This document shows positions 20,798 through 32,326 of a DNA stretch of 64,000 nucleotides, in pieces. Made by a program: the position numbers and the translations under genes. Below the pieces are notes generated by a model. The model saw nothing but the letters and a program-made list of their open reading frames with translations. It had not been told where the DNA came from and did no database searches. The stretch spans positions 317,158,776 to 317,222,775 of the forward strand of contig CM037876.1 of assembly GCA_021292165.1 (NCBI GenBank), written 5' to 3'. Numbering within the stretch: the stretch's first letter is position 1; each line of letters starts with the position of its first letter. Origin of the DNA: Shinisaurus crocodilurus. Lineage: Eukaryota; Chordata; Lepidosauria; Squamata; Shinisauridae.

Positions 20798-21534
20798 GAG
20801 CTGGCTCGACTCACATCATAACGAGTCGGTGGCAGCACAGGAGTGGCCAACCGGAATCCGGGTGGCTGAATCATGAAAATCTGTTGGATTTTCACCCCTA
20901 TCAGATTCATCGCACGCCCCTCCTCCTGCATACCCCTGTTGCAATGGCTTGTGCTCGATACCGTAGTTTTGAGGCATTTCCAGGGACCAGTCTCTTGTCT
21001 TCATGTCCAGCTTGTGGGCTTCCCAGAGACTCTTCCAGCAAACAACACATCATATTCAGGGCAAGGCCTTACCTCAGTAGCACAGCCTACATTCTGCATG
21101 CCCAAGTGTCACATTTGGCTCCTTATAAATAAATCCTCACACCCGAGCTGCGAAACAAACCACGAGTCACTTCTGTTAACCAGAATGTGTGAGAATAATC
21201 CATAAAGACCATGCAGCCTGTGAAGAAAATGTCCTTCACACAGCCACTCTACAGGTCCAACAGGCATTTGTATGGACAATCATTCAGAATTGAAAAACAT
21301 GAGAGAAGGTCTTTATTTTTATTTTTAAAAAAAAAAACAACCCAATCAATTCTTCCCGATTCAAACAATATGTACAGGATACGAAGACACAGTGTGTGAG
21401 TATAGAACATATACTGAAAAATACAAATAGTATTAGAGGGAACAATAAAAAAAAATATTTCAAAGGTTTTCTAAGCATTCTTTGGGAGCTTGCCTTTAAA
21501 AATAAAAATCTCTTACAAAGCGATCCTCTGCGCC
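20798..21534. other. Non-coding, mostly unique sequence
   Basis: No gene; a faint L3-like scrap may lie at 20990-21040. AT-rich from 21290 to 21490. Confidence 0.4.
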
Positions 21535-21975
21535 CTAGACAGCATCTAGAGGGCCATAGGATACTTCAGATTCCCAGCTCCAAGGTCAGAAAACAGCTCC
21601 GGCCTTGGAGGTGCGGATCTACGCCCAGATCCCCCTCCCCACTCACAGGCAGTGCAGAAAGAACCGGGTCAGCTGCTTCTCTGAGGCTGAAAGAGTGACC
21701 TCGGCGAAGGGGTGAAGAGGCATTCCATGGGGTGGGGAGGGAGGGGGGCAAGTCCGCTAAGATGCAATGTATCCCGATGGCACGCCAGCCTCCTTCCCTC
21801 CCCATCCAAAGCGGCGCAGCTAGACGGCCGAAAACCGCTGCCTCGCTGAATGGCAGGGCGGGAGGAGTGCGGGGGTGAAGATCACCTCCTCGCTCCTCCT
21901 GCCCTGCATAGGATGCTCGTAATCCTCCGAGTTCGCGGGCGTATGGGCATCCCCACTGGATGATTGTGCCCCCCA
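21535..21975. mobile_element. Unclassified repeat X, uninterrupted copy
   Basis: Shares its ends and middle with 36409-37551 and 38222-39310: CTAGACAGCATCTAG and GGCCATAGGAT at the left, ATAGGATGC and AATCCTCCGA at the right, with a GC-rich GGGGTGGGGAGGGA in the middle. It ends GATTGTGCC, the inverse of GGCACAATC at the start of the 36-kb copy. Not identified further. Confidence 0.55.
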
Positions 21976-22036
21976 CACGCTCTTTCTGAGCTGTTTCAAA
22001 GGAAAAGACAGGAAGTCAAGATGAGGTGGTAAAAAG

Positions 22037-22772
22037 TTTTGCGCGCGCAAAGAAGGAAATAAGAGCCGAGACACAGAATGATGGTGCAAATTAGGGCCAC
22101 ATTTATTGATTCAAGGATCTGGGAAGGGACGGGTGCGGGTGCTAGCTAAACCGGCCCTTGGCTAGTATACCCTTAAGTGAGCGAAGCATCACAATCCGAG
22201 GAGTGGCGCTGTAACTCGCCACTCCCCAGTTTTACACCATGCGGTGTCGGAAGGCCTCTTCCATGTCACCTCCACATGGGGCCGTGAAACGCCATGTGGG
22301 TGAGAGGAATTGGCCTCAAAGGCGGACCCTATCTCCCCCGGCCGAGCCGTGAAACCGGGGTGAGCGAAGCCTCAGGTATCGCCAGTCACCTGAAAGGTGT
22401 CGTGGGATGATCACCGAACCTCACCCCACTGCCTAAAACCCGCACTTACCGCCAATGTGACCAAATTAGGGAGACTACGCAAAATAAAAAAGCACCCAAC
22501 CCAAGAACACAGTGCAGAGTAGGCGAAACACGCACACCACCACCAGGGCAATCAGCAATGGTGAGCCAAAATTCCTACTCGGCCCCGTCAACCGGCGACC
22601 AGAAATGCCACACTGTGAATTGGGAGGGGGGGGAGCTGCCTCCGAGAAAAGAGGCAGAGGGTGGAGCAACGCTGCCTAATAAAGGCCTCCGTCGCTCCTC
22701 CCCCCGCCATGAGCCCATAGGTGGTTTTAAAATTAAACAGCTTGCCTCTCATTCCTTCACGCGCGCAAATAG
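22037..22772. other. GCGCGC-bounded segment, LTR- or TIR-like
   Basis: The left edge TTTTGCGCGCG and following GAAGGAA match the inverted right edge ATTTGCGCGCG and GAAGGAA, with a small gap. On the minus strand it has an AATAAA at about 22104 followed by TCTGTGTCTCGGCTC, like a retroelement R/U5. Internal hairpins (GAGTGGCG with CGCCACTC, near 22201-22225). I cannot decide between an LTR and a DNA element. Confidence 0.35.
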
Positions 22773-24139
22773 TCCTCCCACCAACAGCTACACGTTGGTA
22801 GGGGAACTGTATTCCTGACCCAAGAACCAGGGAGGTTCCCTTGGAAAAACCTACCTGCTCTTTGAGCTCCCTGTATTTCATATGTGTTGTTTCTTTCCTG
22901 ATAAGCTGCATGTAGCAACTAACTTTAAAAGCATCTTTGAGGATCATCTAACAATGGATTGTTTGAGTTTCAACTTCAAGTTCAAGACTTCAGACAATGG
23001 CTCCTTACTTCATTTCTAAACAGTAGGTTTATCTCAAATTCCACAAGCAAAGCAAGACTTTTGACTTGTTTTTGCCCCTTCCGACTCTTCTGTTCTATGA
23101 TTCTATGACTTCAGGTCATATCTGAGATTCATATTTATTGTCCGTACAAATGCCAGGCAGTGTTTTTGGGCTAGCTTAACTATGAACTGTTCTGAACTCT
23201 GTATTCCTTCTCTTTTCCATTCATTTCAACAGGAATCATAAGCAGAAATGCTACCCATGCAATCTTTACTAACTAGCCAATTAGTTTTCTGCTCTTTCCA
23301 TGTTTATCAAAGCAATCTTCTTTGCTTCTGAGAGACAGGAACGTGGGCAAAGCCTCATCTGACTTGTTAACATCTGAGTTAGCAAGAAATTAGCTAACAA
23401 AGAACAGCGGGGAAAGGCAGAGCCAGAGACAAAGAGTAATCAATATGGAATCAAGCTGAACTGAGAGAGAATCATAGATTTCATAGATTTCATAGATTGT
23501 AGAGTTGGAAGGAGCCTACAAGGCTATCGAGTCCATTTTAACACATACTTTGTACTTCCTTCTTAATATTCTATGAGATCATAGGCAACAATAATCCAGT
23601 CATAAGCAAAGTTTACTAAACAGGCCGTTTAGTCAGCAAGAATCTCAAGTGGTTCAAGGAGGCACATTTTAAATTAAATGAAGTGATGCAATAGGTCAGT
23701 GTTGCAAAGACCTCTGGGACCACAATCTATTTTTCTCTAATATCCATGACAGACGTTGTGCAGTTAAAAGGATCTCCAGCAAGTCACTGCAGATCACAGT
23801 AGAAAATACTGGGCTAGATAGCCCAGAGGTCTAGCTGAACTTAAAGCGGCTTCCTATCCTTCTTCGTTCTTAGAATTTTCTGTTTAAAAATGAAGTTGAT
23901 TTTACACCAATCTGCACCTTCTCTCATCTCCTGTGCTCATCTCATTGGAAGGGGGGGGAGGGCTGGTTTCTGACTTTGCACTCACAACACTGGGGGCTTT
24001 GTGAACCGAAAGAGATCTTGTGAGGTCCCCACACATGGCAGCAACGGTTGAGCTCCTGCTCTGGTGCTCAGTTACCCTTGTGAAAATTTACCATTTTTTA
24101 AATTCAGTTTTAAAAAAATCCCAAATCCACAATAAAGGA
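22773..24139. other. Non-coding with CR1 tail scraps
   Basis: No gene. CR1 tail scraps lie at about 23085-23110 (plus) and 23467-23540 (minus, AGAGTTGGAAGGAGCCTACA). An L3/SINE-like tail is at about 23810-23865. Confidence 0.5.
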
Positions 24140-24260
24140 TGAAAGAATCTGTCAGTTTGGCTTGCTCATTCATTTGAATTTTTAAATCTCGATCTTCTTT
24201 CCATCCCATATATGACGACATTTGCAGATTTGGGTAAACCCTTATCAAAAACTAACCAAA
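24140..24260. repeat. AT-rich repeat, direct partner of 24487
   Basis: TCTGTCAGTTTGGCTTGCTC and TTTAAATCTCGATCTTCTTT align with 24495-24590. Probably the TAGGGATG family seen at 8471. Confidence 0.5.
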
Positions 24261-24486
24261 ACAAAATTCTCACCTATCTGCACTACTGCTATTCAATAGG
24301 CACAGCTATTCCCAGGCATGGAGAGGGCCGTGTTATACCTGCCAGCCATACAACTGTTAAAAATGAGGAGCCTGTCAGAAAAGAGAGGTGGCAACCCTAA
24401 TTCAGCACTACAAGCATGGCTGAATAGACTGGGATTCAACCCCAAATGTTTATGAGCTGAGCACTTTAAGTCCTGGGCCTGAATGG

Positions 24487-24594
24487 GCAAATTTGTCAGT
24501 CTGGGTTTCCCACATTTTTTAAATCTCCAGTTCTTTCCATCCTGTTTATGGAGTAATTTGTGAATTTGGGGGAGCTCTTATAAAAACAACAAAT
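24487..24594. repeat. AT-rich repeat, direct partner of 24140
   Basis: TTTGTCAGTCTGGGTTTCCC and TTTTTAAATCTCCAGTTCTT parallel the copy at 24140-24260. Confidence 0.5.
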
Positions 24595-24706
24595 GGAATT
24601 ATTATTATTTAATTGATTGATTGATTGATTGATTTCTATACCACCCAATAGCTGAAGCTCTCTGGGTGGTTTACAATTGTAAAATACAATATAAAAATAC
24701 AAACAA

Positions 24707-25525
24707 ATAACTGAGGAAGAGCAAGTGAAGGAATGTATGATAAAATGGGCTCAAAATTTTGGTTATAATATACTAATGACACAATGGGAAAATATGTGGT
24801 TAAAAGGTTTGAAATTTACTTTATGCTCTAGTCTTAAAGAGAATTTTTATAAGATGATGTATCGTTGGTACTTGTCGCCGGAGAAATTGGCTAGAATGTA
24901 TAGCGGTGCATCAGATATATGTTGGAAATGTGAACAACAGGAAGGAACCTTTTATCATATGTGGTGGACATGTAAGAAAGCTAAAAGTTTTTGGGTTGAA
25001 ATTCATTTATTAATGCAAAAGATTTTAAGGATTACTTTTCAATTGAAACCAGAGGCTTTTCTATTGGGAATAATGGACAGTCAGCTAGAAGGAAGATATG
25101 GAACTTTATTTTTATACATGACAACGGCAGCGAGACTACTATATGCACAGAAGTGGAAAGGTCCAGCAGTGCCTACGATAGAAGAATGGTTAGTCAAGAT
25201 GCTGGAGCTGGCAGAGATGGCCAAACTTACATCACTAATTAGAGAAAGGACAACATCTGCATTTATTATTGAGTGGAAACCTCTAATTGACTTTTTGCAG
25301 AGACTGGAAAATAATGATTTGTTTGTTTGTGGATTTATGGAATAATAAGTGAATCTGGGACAATGGGAAGAAAGAGATTTTTCATTTGGATTATCGAGTA
25401 AGAAAAATTATTGTTACCTGTATTTGCTGTAGAAGAAAAATCGGAGGTCTATTTTGTTTTGTTAATTGTTATATGTTTGATATTATGTGTTTGTTTTATA
25501 TAGAAATAAAAAATTGGACAAACAA
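24707..25525 (+). mobile_element. L1 LINE, 5'-truncated with target duplication
   Basis: The open frame 24725-25345 (206 codons) is the C-terminal end of L1 ORF2, including the Cys/His motif CWKC...YHMWWTC (about residues 60-77). A 3' UTR and a short A-rich tail follow. Flanked by a 14-bp repeat AAAAATACAAACAA (24693-24706 and 25526-25539), as expected from target-primed insertion. The frame is intact, suggesting a young copy, but endonuclease and RT domains are missing. Confidence 0.85.
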
Positions 25526-25675
25526 AAAAATACAAACAATAAAAACATCGGGGGGGATTTTAAAATGACTTAAATAGCTAAGACAAGATTATAAAAAGTA
25601 GACTGGTTTAAAAAAAAGGTGACATCACCACCACCCTGTGTACTCCTTGGAGCTGCTGAATGCCTCAACATAGAG

Positions 25676-26023
25676 CAGTGCTTCTCAAATAGTGGGGCGG
25701 GCCCCCCAGGGGGGGGCGTGAGGCTCCGTAAAGGGGGGCTCGTTTGACCTCAGTTAAAAGTTTTTTTTAATATTGTGTTCCTTTAAATCCTGTGCTCCTT
25801 TAAATCTTTTCTGCTACAGTTAATAAAGCTATTCTTTGTTGTAAATTGATCCACATTTCTTTCTTTTTTTATTCTCTTATACGTTAATAAGGATACAGTG
25901 TTATGCAGAGGTGTACTTATAACAATTTTATAGAGAAATGATACTATTTACAGTCGCGCGGGGGGCGCGAAATGTTTTCTTCTTCCTAGGGGGGGCATGA
26001 CAGAAAATAATTGAGAAGCACTG
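25676..26023. mobile_element. 348-bp non-autonomous hAT
   Basis: Ends CAGTGCTTCTCAA and TTGAGAAGCACTG. Exact 8-bp duplication ACATAGAG (25668-25675 and 26024-26031) with central TA. The subterminal regions are G-rich. No transposase frame. Confidence 0.92.
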
Positions 26024-26219
26024 ACATAGAGGAATGCCTGGTGCCGAAAGGATAGTAAAGTTGGCGCCAGGCGGGCCTCAGGGGGGATTCTCACCCATCC
26101 CTAGCCACAAACTGGAGAGGGGACATATGTGAGAACAGCGCAGATGTAATTACATGTAATTACATCAAGGGACAAACTGGAATGAAATGAAACACATTGT
26201 GGCACCCTGAGGCAGTTAC

Positions 26220-26548
26220 CAACATAGGAGGCTGCCTTATGCCAGGTCAAAAAAACCAATTGTCCATCTAGTCCTGTGCTGTCTCCTCTGACTAGCAGTG
26301 GGTCGCTGGCAGAGAAGAGTCTCTTTTCCATCACCTGCTACCTAATCCCTTTAGGGCGCAATCCTATGCATGGCCGTAAGTCCTACAACTCCCAGCATTC
26401 CCCAGCCAGCAAAGCTGGCTAGGGAATGCTGGGAGTTGTAGGACCTACGGCCATCTAAACATGCATAGGGATTGTGCCTTTAATCGGAGACGCTAGAGAT
26501 AAGACCCAGGACCTTCTGTCTGAAAAGCATGTGCTGCACTCCCCATCA
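26220..26548 (-). mobile_element. tRNA-derived SINE split by a MITE
   Basis: The tail part at 26220-26353 (GGAGGCTGCCTTATGCC) and the head part at 26479-26548 (AGACCCAGGACCTTCTG) belong to one minus-strand SINE. The element at 26354-26478 separates them. Confidence 0.7.
26354..26478. mobile_element. Palindromic MITE with TTTA duplication
   Basis: TIRs GGGCGCAATCCTATGCATG and, inverted, GGCACAATCCCTATGCATG. The arms meet at AGCAAAGCT. TTTA flanks both sides (26350-26353 and 26479-26482). Related pieces are at 37545 and 39629. Confidence 0.8.
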
Positions 26549-27136
26549 AAATGTGTTGCCGACATGTTTCCACACCCCACAACAGGTGCAGCTACCGCTA
26601 AACCCAAGGAAAGGAGCGAAGTGTTACCAGTTCAGCGTTTCATGCCAAATTCTGGGGCTTCCCTTGGGTTTTCAAAAAAAAAAACCCATCTCGCCATTCT
26701 ACCAAATGGGGCTGAGCTGAGAAAACCACCAACCTCCTTTCATGCCCATTTTTTTCGAGTGCCCAAAAAAAGGGCCTCCCGTTTTCAGCAGGTTTCTGTG
26801 CTCATTAGGAAGACATTGGCGCTGTTTTGATGCCCTTCTCCTCGGCTCCCTTTCCCACCTTCTTTTCACTGCCACACTCCTTGACCTCTTTTGTCCAGGC
26901 TGCTGTTCCATCTTATTTTCTGTGGCAGTCTAAGTCAGCACCAGCGTGAATCAAGGGGTTGCAGGCAGCAGCAGCCATTATGAGGTGGCACAGGACCAGA
27001 AAATAAATGTGATTTGTTTTTAACCAGAAGATTAAAAGCCGGTGAGGTGCTGCTATATTTTGCAGCAATAGGGGTTGTTAGAGCACAGGGGATATTCTGC
27101 TTCCAAGATAGCATCTCCCCTCCTCTAAGCCGTCAT
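26549..27136. other. Non-coding, no recognised repeat
   Basis: No gene. Overlapping frames of 60-118 codons between 26474 and 26933 have no family signature. Confidence 0.4.
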
Positions 27137-27451
27137 TTATTTTTATTTATTTATTTATTTATTATATTTATCAATCGCCCATCTGGCCGGTCACCCGGCC
27201 ACCCTGGGCGATGTACAATTAAAATACAGCAAAACAACACAATAAAATATAATGATTAAAACAATATAAAAAATTCTCATTAAAAACCTAACCCACCCCA
27301 TATTCCCGCCTGAACAGCCATGTTTTTAATGCACGGCGGAAGCTCATCACGGAGGGGGCATGGCGAAGGTCACTAGGGAGGGAGTTCCATAATGTGGGGG
27401 CCGCCACAGAGAAGGCCCTCTTCCTAGTCCCCACCAGCCTGGCTGCTCTGT
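27137..27451 (-). mobile_element. L2-clade LINE 3' end (young subfamily)
   Basis: Tail TTTATTTATTTATTATATTT, then AATCGCCCATCTGGCCGGTC, then the ORF2 C-terminus on the minus strand (KRAFSVAAPTLWNSLPSDLR). It is the inverted partner of 27882-28446. Confidence 0.8.
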
Positions 27452-27881
27452 CATCACAGTGGGCTTCAGTCAGAGAAGGGAGTGGGTTTCCAGGCACCCA
27501 GCTCCTCTGCCTCTCTTCCCTGTAGTCGTCATCTTGGGCTGCAGCCTGCTTCACCTAAGCCTGCTGGCCCTCAAATACTTCCTGGCTGCCTTCACAAGTT
27601 TCACTGCCCGCCCCTCTCCCAAAATGGCCAGCTTCCACTACTCCTGGCTGGTTATGGGGCCATTGTGCAGCTCGCTCTCCATGCCCTCCACAACCGGGGC
27701 TCTGTGGTCTTCCACTCCTGCAAGCCCCACTGGCTGAGGCCCAGGGGCAACCTCGTCTGGGTCAGCAGGCAGAAGAAGCCCAGGCCCTGGGCGCAAAGGT
27801 AATGAGGACTAGAAGGGCTGCTTAACCTTTCCTTCACCTTCCACTTTTCTCCTGTGGATGCCACCAGCCAGACTCACTTTC
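27452..27881. other. Spacer between inverted L2 copies
   Basis: A 106-codon frame (27482-27802) and a 92-codon frame overlap. Neither has a recognisable domain. No gene assigned. Confidence 0.4.
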
Positions 27882-28446
27882 TGTTTCAGAGCCATTTTAA
27901 TGGTACAGAACGTGGCGGCTCGCCTGATTAAGGGCAGCCGCCGGCGTGATCACATCACGCCAGTGCTTAATGAGTTGCACTGGCTACCAGTTGCTTGCCG
28001 AGCCAAATTCAAGGTGTTGGTTTTGACCTTTAAAACCCTACACGGCTCCGGCCCAGCTTATCTCAAGGAGCGCCTCCAGCAACATCAAGTAGGCCGCTCA
28101 ACAAGGTCTGCCACGGACGGCCTTCTCCTTATCCCATCAGCCAGAGCAGCCAGGCTGGTGGGGACTAGGAAGAGGGCCTTCTCTGTGGCGGCCCCCACAT
28201 TATGGAACTCCCTCCCTAGTGACCTTCGCCATGCCCCCTCCGTGATGAGCTTCCGCCGTGCATTAAAAACATGGCTGTTCAGGCGGGAATATGGGGTGGG
28301 TTAGGTTTTTAATGAGAATTTTTTATATTGTTTTAATTATTATGTTTTATTGTGTTTTATTGTATTTTAATTGTACATCGCCCAGGGTGGCCGGGTGACC
28401 GGCCAGATGGGCGATTGATAAATATAATAAATAAATAAATAAATAA
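27882..28446 (+). mobile_element. L2-clade LINE 3' end, longest copy
   Basis: Open frame to the stop at 28304. VQNVAARLIKGSRRRDHITP, LHWLPVACRAKFKVLVLTFK and RAFSVAAPTLWNSLP are the post-RT region typical of L2 ORF2. The 3' UTR ends with the AAATA tail. No RT domain remains. Confidence 0.85.
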
Positions 28447-28828
28447 TCCCCGGAGCTAAAATTTTTGATTTTGGGGGGGTTAAAATCAACTGCCTTGAGG
28501 GCACTTGCAGGGAAGAATTAGGGCAGCCCCGCAAGCCTACCAGTCCAGCCCTGAAAATGCCCCACCCAGCCCCTACGGGATTGGGGACCCCTGTTCCTCC
28601 CTAGCACCATCTAGGTTCGCAGTACCTTAGGAGCGCCCCATGTAGCGAGGGAAACAACCTGATCTGTGATTGGCACCTCCGGTTCCATAGCCACGATCAC
28701 TTTGAGGAAACAGAGGCAGCTCTCCCTCGGGCAGGGCCCTTGGGCTTCTCTGCCTCAGGCAGCCGAGTGCCTTTGGCTTAGCCATAGCGGTGGCCCGTCT
28801 GATTTTGTGGATGTTTCCACAACACTAT
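28447..28828. other. Non-coding, no recognised repeat
   Basis: Nothing recognised. Confidence 0.45.
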
Positions 28829-28836
28829 GCAGGATG

Positions 28837-29503
28837 CAGGGATGTTGAAGAGTCCTTGGTTTCGAGTCACGAGTCGAGTCACGAGTCTTTGGACCCGAGT
28901 CTCGAGTCCGAGTCCGAGTCCTTGGTCCAAAATGGTGACTCACGAGTCACGAGTCATGAGTCACTCCCAAAGCTGACTCCACGAGTCCCTATTAAAATCA
29001 ATGGGGGGTTTTCCCAACAAAATAAGGCTACTTCAGATGTGTGGCTTAAATAAATTCTAGGCACAAGTGTGCCTTTTTATTTCAAAACTCTGCAACTGAT
29101 TTTGGCAAGAACACACCAGGCAGAAAAACCCAAAATAACCAGACAGGCAGAGGCCTTTGTCTTGGACAATTCAACTGTGGAACTGGTCAAGAAGAGACCA
29201 GGCAGGCAGAGGAGGCTGGGAACCCCAAACAGGCAGGCAGAGGCAGCCAAACCCAAAATGTCTGAAAGGTTGCATTTTAGGAAAATGATTTTAAAAAATA
29301 AACTTGCTGTACTTCCTAAAACCTATCCATGTTGCATTTGAGGAACACAATTTTGGAACACGAGTCTCGAGTCGAGTCCTTGGTCTCGAGTCCCGAGTCG
29401 AGTCTCGAGTCCCATTAAAAATATTGGGACTCAAGTCTGACTCGAGTCAGAGGGGGGATTCAGTCCAACTCACGAGTCGAGTGAGTCCGAGTCCCCATCC
29501 CTG
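28837..29503 (-). mobile_element. GACTCG-rich non-autonomous hAT (copy 2)
   Basis: 667 bp bounded by CAGGGATGTTGAAGAG and CCCCATCCCTG. Exact 8-bp duplication GCAGGATG (28829-28836 and 29504-29511). Subterminal CGAGTC clusters lie at both ends. The interior is inverted relative to copy 1 (shared AACTCTGCAACTGATTTTGG). It holds a segment at about 29265-29360 absent from copy 1 and lacks copy 1's 11707-11880 segment, so the two are different derivatives of a longer parent. Confidence 0.9.
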
Positions 29504-29649
29504 GCAGGATGCGCTTCAAGGAATCTGATCTTGGCAAATTTCCATGTGGACTGACCTGCTCTGCACTTCCGGGGCTAATCTGTGGACCAGAACTTAGTTA
29601 TCCACCAGCTTGTACATTTCCTGAACATCCCAACACAGTTCTTGGCTCA

Positions 29650-29888
29650 AAGAGCCAGTGTGGTGTAGTGGTGAGAGTGTTGGACTGGGACTCGGGAGAC
29701 CCGGGTTCTAGTCCCCACTTGGCCATGAAGCTCACTGGGGGACTTTGGGCCAGTTACTGACTCTCAGCCTAACCTACCTCACAGGGTTGTTGTGAGGATA
29801 AAATGGACAGGAGGATTATGTAAGCCGCCTTGGGTTCCTTTCAGGAAAAAAAAGCGGGATAGAAATAAAATAAATAAATAAATAAATC
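29650..29888 (+). mobile_element. Sauria-type SINE, best copy
   Basis: Starts AGAGCCAGTGTGGTGTAGTG; A-box region about 29662-29676; B-box-like GGGTTCTAGTCCC at 29703-29715; ACAGGGTTGTTGTGAGGATA block; GTAAGCCGCCTTGGGTTCC; AAATA tail. Full length. Confidence 0.9.
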
Positions 29889-31192
29889 AAGTTTTCAAAA
29901 TATGCCTATTTTGAAAATATGTTCAGAAATGCATATTTCAATGCAATATTTCATGCAAAAAAAAAATTAAGATGCAATTAATGTGGAAACAGGAGACAGA
30001 ACAGGCAAATGCATGTGGGAGTGAAAGGAGTCAGAAACACTCTGACTCATCCATCTTTACATGGTGGTCATGCAGACTTGTAAATGGAACCATGTGAGTC
30101 ACCACCAGGCCATGGGGCCGACGGAGAAGGAGGAAAATGACCCTGGGGAAATGGCCCCACCACTGAAGGAACAAAATGGCAACAAGCAGCATTTGGGGAA
30201 AATGCAAATGTTCAGCAATGTGAGTGTTTTGGGTCATTTATCTGGCTCTGTCCACTGCACGACTTCTCAAGTGCGTGTCAAAATTATTTGGCTGTACCTT
30301 CCTTGTTTATGAGCCACGGATGCCAAGAAGGAGCCCTCGCCAGACACAAAATTGTCAGTCTGACTTACTGCAGCTGTTTCTTTGCCCGTTATCCCCAAAT
30401 GTTATTCTTGATTATTCCTGCTGTTTTGCCCATAAAGCCGATCGTTTCCTCCAAGGGCTGAATTAAGCCCGCAGCCTCCTTCAAAGAACGGAATTGGGGA
30501 GTGAATAAATTGGAGGACTGCGTTACACAAATGGTAACGAAAGCCCAGCATGGAATCTAGTTTTTATTCAATTTACTTCCTCCCCCCCCCTCCCTTTTAA
30601 GGCATCTCCGTACTGTTTATTTCTGTCCTGTGGGCAAACTCAGAAGATAATGGACAAAAATGTCAGAGAGAATGAAAAGGGATATGATGATGGTTCCCAG
30701 CAGAATAAATCACATCTTTTGGACAAGAGAAAATACATACCTGAAGTTGCCAAAAGCCACTGAGGGCTACAGAGCGGCCAGCGCCACGAAGGGAATGGGA
30801 AATCGTTCAAGGCGTAAGGTGCAACTTGTGAATTTCCATCAGAGGAAGAGAAGAAAAGTGTTCTGATAAGAATTCTTTGAAGCAATCAACCCCAATGGGT
30901 CAGTTTGCGTTTGGAGGTGAAAGGCCAGGCTGCTCTGCAAGGACTCGTTGGCCCCAACTCTGCAAAGCCCCCGTGAAATTTTTTTGCCCAAGGTGAACGA
31001 ACTTCCAACGCAAATTTGGGGATTTGTCCTCAGGTGAAACATCTGCAGAACTTTGAAGGAACCTGAACGATGTTTGGTAAGGAACTTCCAGGGAGGCTGG
31101 GAATTTCTTAGGGGATTTCTCCACGCACCCCAAGGTGTTGCTAAATTGTACCTAAAGTGAAACAGGAAGTATGAACGTAACCTAAGAAAAAA
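29889..31192. other. Non-coding, candidate conserved island
   Basis: No gene. AT-rich start, then non-repetitive sequence from about 30000 to 31150 without repeat signatures. Confidence 0.35.
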
Positions 31193-31372
31193 CACTGCCA
31201 GATCTGATCAAAGACCTCTCTCTCTAGTCCAGCATCCCGTCTCCCACAGTGGAGAGCCAGGTGCCTTCGGGAACCCCACAAGCAGGAGCAGGCTCCTGCT
31301 CACATTCACCAGCGACTGCAATACAGAGGCCTCACGCCATCTTGTCTAGTAACCAGCCATCAAGAGGATTTG
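31193..31372 (-). mobile_element. L3/CR1-like LINE 3' UTR fragment
   Basis: GGGAACCCCACAAGCAGGAG and the surrounding words match the family at 46801 in the minus orientation. Confidence 0.6.
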
Positions 31373-32105
31373 GAGGGTGTTCCTTTGGGAAAGCATCTGA
31401 GGAATTATGAAGGGACACAAATTAGTAGTAACACGGGCATATTCATTTGTACCAGCTGCCTTTCCAGCAGGCGGCCTGTAGAGGGGAAGCAGAGTCATTC
31501 AGCCAGCCCTGATGAAAGACTACCGGTACTCAATTTTTCCTCTTCCCTTCCCTTCTTTTTTTTTCTTGTGTGTTGTGTCTTGGGGGGGGGGGTGTACTGT
31601 GAGCCTGCAAGGTCTTCTTTTCTTGATTGTACGTAAGCCACTCCAGGAGCCTTTTGGGGAAAGCAGTGGGATCAAAAATTCTTTAAATAAATAAAAAAAA
31701 AATTGCATCCAGCCCTTCCTCTAAGAAGCAGGCTTGTGAGGGTTACCCAGTTTTAGCCTCCAAACAATCCTGTGTGGTTGGTGAGGCTGAGAGACGGTGA
31801 CTGACCCATGTCAGCTGGTGAGCCACAGGGGCTGGCCCAAGACATTTGGTCCCCGAGGGAAAGATGGTGCGCACATGCGCGCGCACATGCGCATAGAATC
31901 CAATTGAACTGTCAGCATCAGTGACACGTCATCCTCCATCACACTTGGGGAGAGCCACGTTGCTTTGGGTGCAAGGGGCAGGCTAGCTCAGGGGTCTCGG
32001 GGGGGTTGGTAGGGGGCTGCTCCCCCCCCACCCCGCCCACCAGCATCTGCCACCTGAGGCAGCTGCCACACTCTGCCTTGAAGTAGGACTGACCCTGGTG
32101 AGTTA
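31373..32105. other. Non-coding, old repeat remnants
   Basis: No gene. A possible LINE tail ends at 31700 (AAATAAATAAAAAAAAA). 31730-31815 resembles an old Sauria-type SINE on the minus strand. Confidence 0.4.
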
Positions 32106-32322
32106 CATAGAACATAGGAACATCGGAAGCTGCCTTGTACTGAGTCAGACCCCCCCCCCCGGGTCCATCTAGCCAAGTACTCTTGACACTGACTGGCAGC
32201 CATGGCTCTCCAGGGTGTCAGGCAGGATTCTTTCCAAGCCCTACCTAGAGATGCTACCAGGGATTGAACCCGGGACCGTCTGCATGCAAAGCAGGTGCTC
32301 TATCACACTGAGCGATGGTCCT
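32106..32322 (-). mobile_element. tRNA-derived SINE
   Basis: Clear minus-strand copy: the tail complement GAACATCGGAAGCTGCCTTG, and GGGATTGAACCCGGGACC complementary to a good B box (about 32260-32277). Confidence 0.8.
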
Positions 32323-32326
32323 GTTG

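Larger units (their letters stand above)
24595..26100 (-). mobile_element. L2-clade LINE split by L1 and hAT
   Basis: Three pieces of one minus-strand L2 of the 440-827 subfamily: the 3' end at 24595-24706 (ACCACCCAATAGCTGAAGCT), the middle at about 25526-25675 (GAGCTGCTGAATGCCTCAAC) and the coding remainder at 26024-26100 (GGCGCCAGGCGGGCCTCAGG). They line up once the two insertions are ignored. Confidence 0.75.

Noticed and set aside
27482..27802. 106-codon frame between inverted L2 copies
   Set aside because: Overlaps another open frame of similar length and has no domain; no support for either.
29650..29720. Functional tRNA gene
   Set aside because: A and B boxes belong to a Sauria SINE head; no complete cloverleaf with paired acceptor stem, and the SINE body follows.
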